Source: RGIG7300 sp045657645
GTDB lineage: Bacteria > Bacillota > Clostridia > Oscillospirales > CAG-272
Assembly (NCBI GenBank): GCA_045657645.1
Contig: JAZOTL010000130.1
Location: forward strand, 1 to 20,933
Direction of reading: 5' to 3'
DNA: 20,933 nucleotides
In this document: one piece after another, positions 1-6,992 of the stretch
Layout of the letters: each line of letters opens with the position of its first letter
Numbering within the stretch: the stretch's first letter is position 1
Notes under the pieces: model-generated
What the model was told of the DNA's origin: nothing
Seen by the model: only the letters and a program-made list of their open reading frames with translations
Databases searched by the model: none
Position numbers and translations under genes: made by a program

Positions 1-1051
1 CCTTTTCAAGGTATGCCTCAGGCCACTGGATACCGTAGCAGGGGATCTTCATAGCGCCGAGCTCCTTGATGATAGCGGGAGCATCACAGTCGAGAGCGTC
101 AAGGTCAAGAACCATAGGATACCACCAGTAGGAGTTCTTTCTTTCAGCATCGTTGTAAGGAAGCTTCTTTACGCCCTTAAGACCTTCAAATGCCTTGTCG
201 TACATTGCAGCGTACTCAAATCTTCTTGCAAGATTCCAGTTGTCAAAACGCTTCATCTCGTTGATACCGATGATGGACTGGATCTCGGTCATACGGTAGT
301 TAAAGCCGACACGACGGTGGATGTAGGGGAGCTTTTCTTCAAGAGCAAGCATATTCATTCTCTGGCGAACGTCATAGCCGTGGTCACGGAAGGAACGGCA
401 TTCCCAACCGATATCCTCGTTCATGGTAAGAACCATACCGCCCTCACCACCTGTGGTGAAGTGCTTGGACTGACAGAAGGAGAAGCATCCAACGTCACCG
501 ATGGTACCTGCCTTCTTACCGTTATACTCACCGCCAATGCACTGTGCAACGTCTTCGATAACGTAAAGATTGTGCTTCTTTGCAATTTCAAGGATGGGTC
601 CCATATCAGCAACTACACCGTAAAGATGTACGCAAACGATACCCTTTGTTCTCTTTGTAATAAGCTTTTCGATAGAAGCAGGGTCAATTGTATGATCCTC
701 TGTAACGTCAGCAAATACAGGGATAGCACCAGCCTGTACAACTGCAAAAGAGGATGCGATAAAGGAATAGGAAGGAACGATAACTTCATCGCCAGGGCCT
801 ATACCAAGTGCGGAAATACCGATATGAAGAGCTGCTGTACCGTTGGTGCAGGAAATAGCCATCTTAGCGCCTGCCCACTCTCTGAACATTTCTTCAAACT
901 CCATACCCTTTTTACCGGTCCAGTAGTTAACCTTACCGTTGATGATGGGCTCTGTAACGTCCTTTACGGTTTCGGGAGCAAACTGAGGCCACATAGGAAA
1001 TCCGATATCAGCAATACCGGCACCATTCATTACAACTTCTTTTTCTGCCAT
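1..1051 (-). CDS. DegT/DnrJ/EryC1/StrS family PLP-dependent aminotransferase (C-terminus beyond window)
   Basis: This is the N-terminal 350 residues of a fold-type I PLP enzyme of the DegT/DnrJ/EryC1/StrS family. Such enzymes usually aminate keto-sugars for cell-surface glycans or secondary metabolites. My translation shows the family landmarks: SCTNGTAALHIG near the N-terminus (cofactor phosphate region), GPGDEVIVPSYSF, VIEDVAQC (the Asp that contacts the pyridine nitrogen), and FCQSKHFTTGGEGG, whose Lys196 should form the Schiff base. The GYDVRQRMNM and HRRVGFNYRMTEIQ stretches also fit. The start ATG at 1051 is preceded by GAAAGGA with an 8-nt gap, and a consensus promoter lies upstream. 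The reading frame is open to base 1, so the gene continues left. The substrate cannot be told from the sequence. The only visible neighbour is dxs, which gives no clear pathway link. Confidence 0.9.
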   Translation of the reverse strand, partial: MAEKEVVMNGAGIADIGFPMWPQFAPETVKDVTEPIINGKVNYWTGKKGMEFEEMFREWAGAKMAISCTNGTAALHIGISALGIGPGDEVIVPSYSFIASSFAVVQAGAIPVFADVTEDHTIDPASIEKLITKRTKGIVCVHLYGVVADMGPILEIAKKHNLYVIEDVAQCIGGEYNGKKAGTIGDVGCFSFCQSKHFTTGGEGGMVLTMNEDIGWECRSFRDHGYDVRQRMNMLALEEKLPYIHRRVGFNYRMTEIQSIIGINEMKRFDNWNLARRFEYAAMYDKAFEGLKGVKKLPYNDAERKNSYWWYPMVLDLDALDCDAPAIIKELGAMKIPCYGIQWPEAYLEK

Positions 1052-1104
1052 GATAATAATCCTTTCGATTTATAATAAATTTAATAAATTACATTATTAA
1101 CTAC

Positions 1105-1133
1105 ATTATACTTTATTGTTTTAAATTTATCAA
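1105..1133 (-). promoter_or_regulatory. Sigma-A-type promoter of the DegT-family gene
   Basis: On the minus strand a -35 box TTGATA (1133-1128) and a perfect -10 box TATAAT (1110-1105) are separated by exactly 17 bp. Transcription should start near 1098, about 47 nt before the ATG at 1051. The region is very AT-rich. No terminator for dxs is visible between the dxs stop at 1154 and this promoter, so read-through from dxs may add to expression. Confidence 0.75.
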
Positions 1134-1153
1134 TACACATTTGAAATAAAATC

Positions 1154-3028
1154 TCAGTTTTTTTCAAAATATTTCTTAATTATATCCTCTGCGGTCAAAA
1201 AACAGGATTGCAAATGGGATTTTCCCTTTTCTCCAAAAGAGAAAACATCATCTATTGCATGTATACTTACCGTTTTTTCACAAAGGCTTCCCTTACGGGT
1301 AAGCTCGTCAAACAAAATTACAGAAGCACCACCGTTACGTATACCTTCTTCGATAAAGATTACGTTTTTACATTCATCGGGCAAAAGTGCCGCTATTTTA
1401 TCTGCAAGTTCACCGTACGGCTTAAGTTTTTCAAGCAAGATTATACCTGCACTAACTCCCCTTTTGGCAAACAGCTTTTTGGCGGCTATTGCCTGTGAAG
1501 TTATTTTTCCGTATGTGATCATCACACAATCACAACGCTGTTCTTTTGTAAAATCACAACGTATTCCCGGTTGAGCCACAGGCTCCTGTGAATAAAACAC
1601 ACGTTTTATTTCATCATCCTCACCGCCGCTGCTGTAGCGTATGGCACATGGTTTGCCCTTTTCATAAGCACAGCGCACCGCGGTGCGTAGCCCTTCAAAT
1701 GTTACAGGGCAATATATTTCCATATCAGGTATGCCTGATAAAAATGACACGTCAAATATGCCGTGATGTGTGGCACCGTCACCTTCACTAAGCCCGGCCC
1801 TATCAACACAAAGGGTAACAGGCAGGCCTTGAAGCGCAATATCGTGCAAAACACTATCGTATGCCCTCTGCAAAAAGCTTGAATACACAGCAAAATACGG
1901 CTTCATACCATTTGCGGCAAGTCCTGCCGCAAATGTTGCGGCGTGTTCTTCGGCAATGCCCACATCAAAAAAGTTTTCAGGGCATCTTTTGGCAAAACGG
2001 TCAAGGCCCGTGCCGTTAGGCATTGCTGCGGTTATTGCACATATATTTCCATGTTGCTGAACTTCATCGGCAAGTATATCGCCTAAAGCGGAGGAAAATG
2101 TTGAAGAAGGAGTTTTTGTTCCCTTTGGAGCAACACCGTGATACACGCTGGGAGAATTTTCGGCAGGCTTGTATCCCTTTCCCTTTTTCGTAACAAGATG
2201 AACTACCGTACTACGGCCAAGATTTTTTGCTTTACAAAGTACTCTTTCAACAGCATCGTAATCATTACCATCAACAGGACCCATATAATAAAGACCCATA
2301 GTTTCAAAATAGTTACTTGAATATATTACGTCCTTTAAGGTCTGTTTGGTATCTCTTATAAAACGAAAAGCCGCGTTACCTACTAAAGGTATCTTTTTAA
2401 TAGCCTCAGAGGTTGCATCCTTAACCTTAAAATATCCCTTTGACGAGCGAATTTTCGACATATGGCTGGCAAAGCCCCCCGTGTTACGGGAGATAGACAT
2501 TTCGTTTTCGTTTATAATTATTATCAGCTTCAGCTTTTCAGAGCAGTTATTTATAGCCTCGTGTATCATACCGCCTGTAAAAGCTCCGTCACCAACAACG
2601 GCAACGGTATATGCATCATTTCCCGTTAACATATCACTTTTGGCAAAACCAAGGGCGGCGGATAAAGAGGTACTGCTATGCCCTGCGCCAAAGCAATCAT
2701 GTTCGCTTTCGCTTCTTTTGGTAAATCCCGAAAGCCCACCCGGGCTACGCAAAGTATCAAACGCATCACGTCTGCCCGTAACTATCTTGTGTACATAGCT
2801 TTGATGACCCACATCAAAAATAAAATGGTCCTTTGGTGTATCAAACACGCGGTGCATAGCAAGGGACATTTCAACACAACCAAGATTAGATGCCAGATGA
2901 CCACCCGTGCGCATAACGTTTTCAACAAGGAAACGCCTTATCTCGCTGCAAAGCTCGGGCATCTGCTCCGCCGGAAGATTTTTAAGCTCCTGCGGACTGT
3001 TTATTTTATCTAAAATTTTATATTCCAT
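1154..3028 (-). CDS. dxs: 1-deoxy-D-xylulose-5-phosphate synthase
   Basis: This thiamine-diphosphate enzyme condenses pyruvate and glyceraldehyde 3-phosphate to DXP, the first step of the MEP isoprenoid pathway, which also supplies thiamine and pyridoxal precursors in many bacteria. The 624-residue length is normal. Family signatures are present in order: TGGHLASNLG (His44), DVGHQSYVHKIVTGRR (about 72-87), the ThDP-binding GDG at 146-148 with its NEN partner at 173-175, KKGKGYKPAE (about 281-290), and DVGIAEEHAATFAAGLA with the probable catalytic Glu360. GDGATHHGIFD follows in the pyrimidine domain. The C-terminal transketolase-like domain appears complete. The ATG at 3028 has GGAG 8 nt upstream and a near-perfect promoter just beyond. 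The gene stands alone here, away from the xseA/xseB/ispA genes it often accompanies. Confidence 0.96.
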   Translation of the reverse strand: MEYKILDKINSPQELKNLPAEQMPELCSEIRRFLVENVMRTGGHLASNLGCVEMSLAMHRVFDTPKDHFIFDVGHQSYVHKIVTGRRDAFDTLRSPGGLSGFTKRSESEHDCFGAGHSSTSLSAALGFAKSDMLTGNDAYTVAVVGDGAFTGGMIHEAINNCSEKLKLIIIINENEMSISRNTGGFASHMSKIRSSKGYFKVKDATSEAIKKIPLVGNAAFRFIRDTKQTLKDVIYSSNYFETMGLYYMGPVDGNDYDAVERVLCKAKNLGRSTVVHLVTKKGKGYKPAENSPSVYHGVAPKGTKTPSSTFSSALGDILADEVQQHGNICAITAAMPNGTGLDRFAKRCPENFFDVGIAEEHAATFAAGLAANGMKPYFAVYSSFLQRAYDSVLHDIALQGLPVTLCVDRAGLSEGDGATHHGIFDVSFLSGIPDMEIYCPVTFEGLRTAVRCAYEKGKPCAIRYSSGGEDDEIKRVFYSQEPVAQPGIRCDFTKEQRCDCVMITYGKITSQAIAAKKLFAKRGVSAGIILLEKLKPYGELADKIAALLPDECKNVIFIEEGIRNGGASVILFDELTRKGSLCEKTVSIHAIDDVFSFGEKGKSHLQSCFLTAEDIIKKYFEKN

Positions 3029-3069
3029 AACAAATTCTCCAAAGCGACATATTTCGCGTCTGTTATATT

Positions 3070-3098
3070 ATTATATCATACATTTCACATTTTTTCAA
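3070..3098 (-). promoter_or_regulatory. Near-consensus sigma-A promoter of dxs
   Basis: On the minus strand TTGAAA (3098-3093) and TATAAT (3075-3070) are separated by 17 bp. The predicted start point is near 3063, giving a 5' leader of about 35 nt, too short for a riboswitch. The promoter lies directly downstream of the mgtE terminator, so dxs looks like an independent transcription unit. Confidence 0.8.
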
Positions 3099-3101
3099 CC
3101 C

Positions 3102-3132
3102 AACAAAAAAGGAACGGTTTTTCCGTTCCTTT
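3102..3132 (-). terminator. Intrinsic terminator of mgtE
   Basis: A perfect 10-bp inverted repeat (3108-3117 paired with 3123-3132) closes a 5-nt loop. On the minus strand it is followed by T residues (six Ts across 3110-3105, partly within the stem). The upstream arm overlaps two bases of the mgtE stop codon (3133-3131). This separates mgtE from the dxs promoter immediately downstream. Confidence 0.8.
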
Positions 3133-4495
3133 ATAATGGCAATATACTGATCGCAATATTGAAATACAAAAGCACCGCACAGGTATCAACTATTGTTGTT
3201 ATAAGGGGGGACGCCATAATTGCAGGATCCAGCTTACACTTTTTAGCAAGCATCGGCAAACAGCAACCAAGAACCTTAGCAAGTACAACTACTCCGATAA
3301 GTGTTAGGCCAACAACCAAAGCTACAAGCCAAATGCTGTAATCCCCGTAAACGTGATCGTTAATGTTCATCAGATCATACATCACCCACATTCTGAGAGC
3401 ATTAACTACAGAAAGTATAACACCTACAAACAAACCGATACGCAATTCTTTAAAAAACACTTTAAAGAAATCCTTCAGTTTAATTTCATCTGTTGCCATA
3501 CCGCGTATTATCATAGAGGAGCTTTGGGAACCGCTGTTACCGCCCGTACCCATAAGCATAGGTATAAAGGACACAAGAAGAGCGTTCATTGCCTGCTCGT
3601 AGTTAGTAATTATCATACCGGTTATAGAGGCCGACAGCATAAGGATAAGCAGCCACAGAATACGGTTTTTGGAGTGAGCCCATACCGATGTTTTAAAATA
3701 GGTATCTTCACTGGGAGTAACCGCCGCCATAAGCGCAAAGTCCTCTTCGGTCTCTTCCTGAATAACGTCGATCGCGTCGTCTACCGTTACGATACCAACA
3801 AGTCTTGTTTCATTATCCACGACGGGCATTGCAAGGAAATCGTATTTATCAATATTCTTTGCAACCTCTTCCTTATCATCGTGGGTGTTGGCGTAGATAA
3901 CACCCGTATCCATAATATCGCCGATAAGAGTTTCATAGGAATTGAGCAAAAGATCCTTTACGGTAACTATACCAATAAGGTGTCTGCGTGCATCGGTCAC
4001 GTAACAGGTATATACGGTTTCCTTATCGGGTGCCGTTTGTCTTATATACGCAAACGCCTGCTCCACAGTCATACTCTGCTTTAAATCCACAAACTCGGTA
4101 GTCATAATACTGCCTGCACTATCCTTGGGATAATGCAAAAGCTCGTTTATCTGACGGCGCATTTCAGGCTTTGTAACGCGCAATATTCTTTTAACAAGAG
4201 AGGCGGGCATTTCTTCTATCATATCAACCGTATCGTCAAGATACATTTCCTCAAGAACTTCCCCAAGCTCTCGGTCACTGAACGCCTTTATAAGCATTTC
4301 CTGCATATCGGCATCCATTTCAACGAAAACATCAGCAGCAAGCTCTTTGGGAAGGATACGGTATAAGCGAGGCACCACCTCGATATCCGCTTCATCAAGA
4401 AGCAAAGCTATATCAGCAGCTTCCATATCTACAAGCATAGCTCGCAGTTGCTGATAATTTTTGTTTTTTAACAGTTCAAGTGCAACTTCGTACAT
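3131..4495 (-). CDS. mgtE: Magnesium transporter MgtE
   Basis: MgtE is an inner-membrane Mg2+ channel gated by cytoplasmic Mg2+ sensing. From the N-terminus the protein has a helical MgtE_N region rich in DMEAADIALLLDEAD-type repeats (about 1-125), two CBS domains (about 130-255, including YVTDARRHLIGIVTVKDLL and MPVVDNETRLVGIVTVDDAIDV), and a membrane domain of about five segments. The membrane part holds the conserved GTGGNSGSQSSSMIIRG pore motif and a late Asp437 in PLITTIVDTC, which corresponds to the Mg2+-selecting Asp of characterised MgtE. A start at 4549 is possible in this frame, but the ATG at 4495 has AGGGGAG at the right spacing and gives 454 residues, the normal length. I found no convincing promoter in the 84 bases upstream, so it may be read from the flavin reductase unit. 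No room exists for an M-box riboswitch. Confidence 0.93.
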   Translation of the reverse strand: MYEVALELLKNKNYQQLRAMLVDMEAADIALLLDEADIEVVPRLYRILPKELAADVFVEMDADMQEMLIKAFSDRELGEVLEEMYLDDTVDMIEEMPASLVKRILRVTKPEMRRQINELLHYPKDSAGSIMTTEFVDLKQSMTVEQAFAYIRQTAPDKETVYTCYVTDARRHLIGIVTVKDLLLNSYETLIGDIMDTGVIYANTHDDKEEVAKNIDKYDFLAMPVVDNETRLVGIVTVDDAIDVIQEETEEDFALMAAVTPSEDTYFKTSVWAHSKNRILWLLILMLSASITGMIITNYEQAMNALLVSFIPMLMGTGGNSGSQSSSMIIRGMATDEIKLKDFFKVFFKELRIGLFVGVILSVVNALRMWVMYDLMNINDHVYGDYSIWLVALVVGLTLIGVVVLAKVLGCCLPMLAKKCKLDPAIMASPLITTIVDTCAVLLYFNIAISILPL

Positions 4496-4579
4496 ATTAA
4501 CTCCCCTTGGAATATAAAGAATGTTTTGCACATACAGTAGAGAAGGCAAAAAAGCTTCTACCTTTATATTCGTGGATTA

Positions 4580-5158
4580 CTATCTATTATTTGTTTTTCT
4601 CTTCTTTCGCACCGAAAAACCAAAACTACCAAGCTTTTTACCCAAGGCAAGATAATCTCCGTGGGAATAAGCTATAAGTTTACTTTTACCCAAATGAAGC
4701 TTTCCCTTTTCGTCAATAAGATCTTCATCAACATCTATGGCAAGGATATCACACATAAACATATCGTGGGTACCAAGTTTTATTACGTCAAACACCCTGC
4801 ACTCAAGAGAAAGAGGTGACTGCTCCACCAAAGGTGCACTGACCTCAGAGGCCTGAATAGGTGTAAGTCCGCATTTTTTAAATTTATCCATATCCCTGCC
4901 GCTACGCACACCGCAAAAGTCAACAGCACGGCAAAGCGCCTGTGTGGGCAGGTTTATAACAAATTCTCCGGTTTTCTTTATAAGCTCATAAGAGTAGCGC
5001 TCGGGCCGCACCGAAATATAGCTTTTAGGAGGCTGGGAATTAATAATACCCGTCCATCCAACGGTAAAAACATTCGGGTTTTCCATTGTTCCGCAGGAAA
5101 CAAGGGCGGGAGGCAGCGGCGCAAGAAGGGTCGAGCCCTTCCAAACTACCTTGCTCAT
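4580..5158 (-). CDS. Flavin reductase-like FMN-binding protein
   Basis: This 192-residue protein resembles the flavin reductase-like (DIM6/NTAB) family, which are small split-barrel FMN proteins. Family features include PPALVSCGTMENPNVFTVGWTGIINSQPPKSYISVRPERYSYELI near the N-terminus, the typical FVINLPTQAL strand, FCGVRSGRDMDKFKKCGLTP, and ECRVFDVIKLGTHDMFMCDILA. There is no rubredoxin domain and no signal peptide, so it is probably cytosolic. The C-terminus is a short basic tail (SVRKKRKTNNR). The ATG at 5158 overlaps the upstream stop in an ATGA arrangement and is preceded by a GAGGAAGAGGG stretch, so translation is probably coupled. Members reduce flavins or other substrates with NAD(P)H; the substrate here is unknown. 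Confidence 0.85.
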   Translation of the reverse strand: MSKVVWKGSTLLAPLPPALVSCGTMENPNVFTVGWTGIINSQPPKSYISVRPERYSYELIKKTGEFVINLPTQALCRAVDFCGVRSGRDMDKFKKCGLTPIQASEVSAPLVEQSPLSLECRVFDVIKLGTHDMFMCDILAIDVDEDLIDEKGKLHLGKSKLIAYSHGDYLALGKKLGSFGFSVRKKRKTNNR

Positions 5159-5889
5159 ATTCCCTCTTCCTCGCTCATCTTGCGAAGGAATTTATAACAG
5201 CGTTTAACCTCGCTGATACCGTCGGGTATCATACCTTCGCTTTCAACAATTATGGGGAAACCTTTTTCTATAGCAAGACGCACGCAGTCCTTAACAGGTG
5301 CAAATCCCTCACCTAAGGACTTTGCGCTCTTATCTGCAAGTCCATCCTTAATATGAACAAGCTCTACTCTATCACCAAGAGAATTGATAAGCTCTATAGG
5401 GTCCTTTCCGGCAAAAAACGCCCAGAAGGTGTCAATTTCAAACAAAACGTTTGTACGTGTCAGCAGTTCATCGAACACAACAACGCCTTCATCGTTGGGG
5501 AGAAAATCAAAATCATGATTATGATAATAAAGCTTCATTCCCTCTTTTTCAAACATGGGCTGATACTTATTAATGATATCTACAAGCTCGTCCACTTGCT
5601 CTTTTGTATCATGGTCATAACAAGGAATAACTATTTTATCATTCCCTATCGTCTTGTGGAATTGAACCACACCTTCAAAATCCGCTACGATATCTTTAGC
5701 GCTTACGTGAGCCGCTACAACACCAATATCGTATTTTTCCATTATCGCCTTAACTTCTTCGGCGCTGTTATCATAAAAGCCTGCAAATTCCACAAAGGAA
5801 TATTTAAACTCCTGCAAGCGGGAAAAAGCATAATCCATATCAGTATCGCAAAAATCGCGAACCGAATAAAGCTGTACACCGTATTTCAT
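5155..5889 (-). CDS. Sugar phosphate isomerase/epimerase-like TIM-barrel protein
   Basis: This protein of 244 residues belongs to the xylose isomerase-like TIM-barrel (AP endonuclease family 2) superfamily, which includes IolE, IolI and many uncharacterised epimerases. Metal-site type motifs are visible in order: YGVQLYSVRD at the start, VVAAHVSA, LYYHNHDFDF, VLFEIDTFW, VELVHIKDG with a following GEG, and IIVESEG. These match the His/Glu/Asp metal ligands of the superfamily. A GTG at 5898 is in frame, but it lies inside the GAGGTG ribosome binding site; the ATG at 5889 sits 8 nt after GAGG and is preferred. It leads a two-gene unit with the flavin reductase-like gene. The substrate is not predictable from the sequence. 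Confidence 0.87.
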   Translation of the reverse strand: MKYGVQLYSVRDFCDTDMDYAFSRLQEFKYSFVEFAGFYDNSAEEVKAIMEKYDIGVVAAHVSAKDIVADFEGVVQFHKTIGNDKIVIPCYDHDTKEQVDELVDIINKYQPMFEKEGMKLYYHNHDFDFLPNDEGVVVFDELLTRTNVLFEIDTFWAFFAGKDPIELINSLGDRVELVHIKDGLADKSAKSLGEGFAPVKDCVRLAIEKGFPIIVESEGMIPDGISEVKRCYKFLRKMSEEEGI

Positions 5890-5921
5890 CTGGGTCACCT
5901 CATTAATAATATTCCAAGGAT

Positions 5922-5950
5922 ATTATATAACGCAAAAAAGCCGATTTCAA
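5922..5950 (-). promoter_or_regulatory. Near-consensus sigma-A promoter of the isomerase-like/flavin reductase unit
   Basis: On the minus strand TTGAAA (5950-5945) and TATAAT (5927-5922) are 17 bp apart. The predicted start is near 5915, about 26 nt before the ATG at 5889. It is back to back with the infC promoter; the two -35 boxes are 48 bp apart and the gap is dominated by A- and T-tracts. Confidence 0.78.
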
Positions 5951-5998
5951 GTAAAAAAAGAAAATGTATGAAAAAAATATTTTTTTGCCCAAAAAGCC

Positions 5999-6027
5999 TT
6001 GACAAAGATAGGGGGGTGTGGTATACT
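5999..6027 (+). promoter_or_regulatory. Strong sigma-A promoter of infC-rpmI-rplT
   Basis: A perfect TTGACA (5999-6004) is followed after 17 bp by TATACT (6022-6027). The spacer contains a run of six Gs. Upstream A-tracts (5953-5995) could act as an UP element. Transcription should start near 6034, leaving a leader of about 140 nt before infC. Confidence 0.82.
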
Positions 6028-6033
6028 TACGCA

Positions 6034-6159
6034 GTAAATGAAGCAGAACTGTTCCGTTCTCACCCCGTAACCGAAACAAAGCGTGGGTCAATATCAGCCG
6101 CTTATGGGCGGATTGTATTGTTGTGCGGAATTTTGTTTCGCACATTTTTATTTATATTT
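6034..6159 (+). ncRNA. infC leader RNA, probable L20-responsive attenuator
   Basis: The untranslated leader between the infC promoter and ribosome binding site has the layout of the L20 leaders known upstream of infC-rpmI-rplT in Firmicutes. In Bacillus subtilis, L20 binding to the leader causes premature termination. Visible structure includes an AGAAC/GTTCT hairpin (6046-6061 region), an ACCC/GGGT pairing around 6062-6088, a CCGC/GCGG hairpin near 6098-6111, and a terminator hairpin at 6123-6149. Bases 6072-6080 (CGAAACAAA) are perfectly complementary to 6132-6140, which covers the loop and 3' arm of the terminator. This gives a plausible antiterminator. Assignment to the L20 leader family rests on position and architecture, not on an RNA model search. 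Confidence 0.7.
6123..6149 (+). terminator. Attenuator terminator in the infC leader
   Basis: GTGCGGAA (6123-6130) pairs with TTTCGCAC (6136-6143) in an 8-bp stem containing one G-U pair. The stem closes a 5-nt loop and is followed by A and then TTTTT (6145-6149). It lies after the infC promoter and before the infC ribosome binding site, which is the position of a regulated attenuator and not of an end-of-operon terminator. Confidence 0.72.
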
Positions 6160-6164
6160 GGAGG
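6160..6164 (+). promoter_or_regulatory. Ribosome binding site that fixes the infC start
   Basis: GGAGG here is a full Shine-Dalgarno core. The in-frame AUA at 6174 lies 9 nt downstream, while the AUA at 6168 is only 3 nt away, too close. No ATG, GTG or TTG in the infC frame lies at a usable distance. Confidence 0.7.
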
Positions 6165-6173
6165 TGCATACCA

Positions 6174-6725
6174 ATAAAACCCAACAACAACAATTCAAAG
6201 GAGCTTCTCATCAACGAAAAGATTGATTTTGATGCTTCAAAAACCGTACGTATCATAGGCAAGGATAACGAACAGCTTGGTCTTGTAGCTTTTGAAAAGG
6301 CTATAGATATGGCATATGACAGCGGTCTTGATCTTGTACTTATCGCAGCACAGGCAGAGCCCCCCGTATGCAGAATAATGGACTACGGCAAATATCGCTA
6401 TGAGCGTGACAAACGTGAAAAGGAAGCAAAAAAGAAGCAGCAGGTCGTAGATATAAAGGAAGTTCAGCTTTCCTGCCGTATCGACACTAACGACTTTAAC
6501 ACAAAGGTCAACCGCGCAAGAGGTTTTCTTGAGCACGGCGACAAGGTAAAGGTTGTTGTTAGATTCAAGGGTCGCCAGATGAGCCACCAGGAAATTGGTC
6601 AGGATCTTCTTATGAAGTTCCAGGATGCCTGCAAGGATATCTGCATTATTGATAAGCAACCCAAGCTTGAGGGTAGATTCCTCTCAATGTTCTTAGCACC
6701 CCAAAACGCGAAAACCACAAAGTAA
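6174..6725 (+). CDS. infC: Translation initiation factor IF-3, probable AUA start
   Basis: IF3 binds the 30S subunit, prevents premature 50S joining and rejects wrong start codons and initiator tRNAs. The 183-residue product carries the N-terminal SKELLINEKI...GKDNEQLG motif, the IF3 signature around CRIMDYGKYRYE, a basic linker (KREKEAKKKQQ) and the C-terminal domain (VKEVQLS-like IKEVQLSCRIDTNDF, VKVVVRFKGRQMSHQEIG). The frame contains no ATG before residue Met of IDMAYDSG, which is deep inside the N-domain. The GTG at 6123 is inside the terminator hairpin. The best start is therefore AUA at 6174, 9 nt after GGAGG. infC with rare start codons is known elsewhere (AUU in E. coli), where IF3 represses its own translation. 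It is the first gene of the infC-rpmI-rplT operon. Confidence 0.92.
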   Translation: MKPNNNNSKELLINEKIDFDASKTVRIIGKDNEQLGLVAFEKAIDMAYDSGLDLVLIAAQAEPPVCRIMDYGKYRYERDKREKEAKKKQQVVDIKEVQLSCRIDTNDFNTKVNRARGFLEHGDKVKVVVRFKGRQMSHQEIGQDLLMKFQDACKDICIIDKQPKLEGRFLSMFLAPQNAKTTK

Positions 6726-6755
6726 AACCTACAAAACGAAAGGAGTTTTATAAAA

Positions 6756-6956
6756 ATGGGAAAGATTAAAACACATAAGGCTACAGCGAAAAGATTCAGC
6801 GTTACCGGAACCGGTAAGGTAAAGATCAACCACACAGACCGCCGTCACAAGCTCGGACTTAAGAGCTCTAAGCGTAAGATGCACCTCAGAAAGGGCGGCT
6901 ACCTTAGTGAGTCTATGGCACCCACTATCAAGAAGCTTATGCCCTACGCAAAATAA
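6756..6956 (+). CDS. rpmI: 50S ribosomal protein L35
   Basis: This 66-residue, strongly basic protein matches bL35: MGKIKTHKATAKRFSVTGTGKVK at the N-terminus, then DRRHKLGLKSSKRKMHLRK and a C-terminal IKKLMPYAK. L35 is a small structural protein of the large ribosomal subunit. Length is normal (about 65 residues). AAAGGAG precedes the ATG with a 9-nt spacer. It sits 30 nt after infC and 36 nt before rplT, the usual operon order. Confidence 0.97.
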   Translation: MGKIKTHKATAKRFSVTGTGKVKINHTDRRHKLGLKSSKRKMHLRKGGYLSESMAPTIKKLMPYAK

Positions 6957-6992
6957 TTTAAGAAAATTTACGATAATCGGAGGATATAAAAA

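Noticed and set aside
317..1075. A 252-residue plus-strand reading frame opposite the DegT-family gene
   Set aside because: It is Cys- and Asn-rich with no recognisable domain and lies antisense to a clear aminotransferase; it is a shadow frame.
1208..1498. Small plus-strand frames across dxs
   Set aside because: All are antisense to conserved dxs coding sequence and lack ribosome binding sites and recognisable domains.
3353..4084. Long plus-strand frame opposite mgtE
   Set aside because: It is the reverse complement of a well-conserved transporter, has a His/Tyr/Arg-rich composition and no family resemblance.
4537..4561. Possible terminator between the flavin reductase gene and mgtE
   Set aside because: The inverted repeat is interrupted by two bulges, its T-run is in the loop and not after the stem, so it does not have terminator form.
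6038..6070. A 10-codon leader peptide (MKQNCSVLTP) in the infC leader
   Set aside because: It has no ribosome binding site, lies only a few bases from the predicted transcription start, and the same bases are better explained by RNA structure in the leader.
6123..6725. infC starting at GTG 6123
   Set aside because: That GTG is the first arm of the terminator hairpin, has no ribosome binding site, and would place GGAGG inside the coding region and add 17 residues unlike any IF3 N-terminus.
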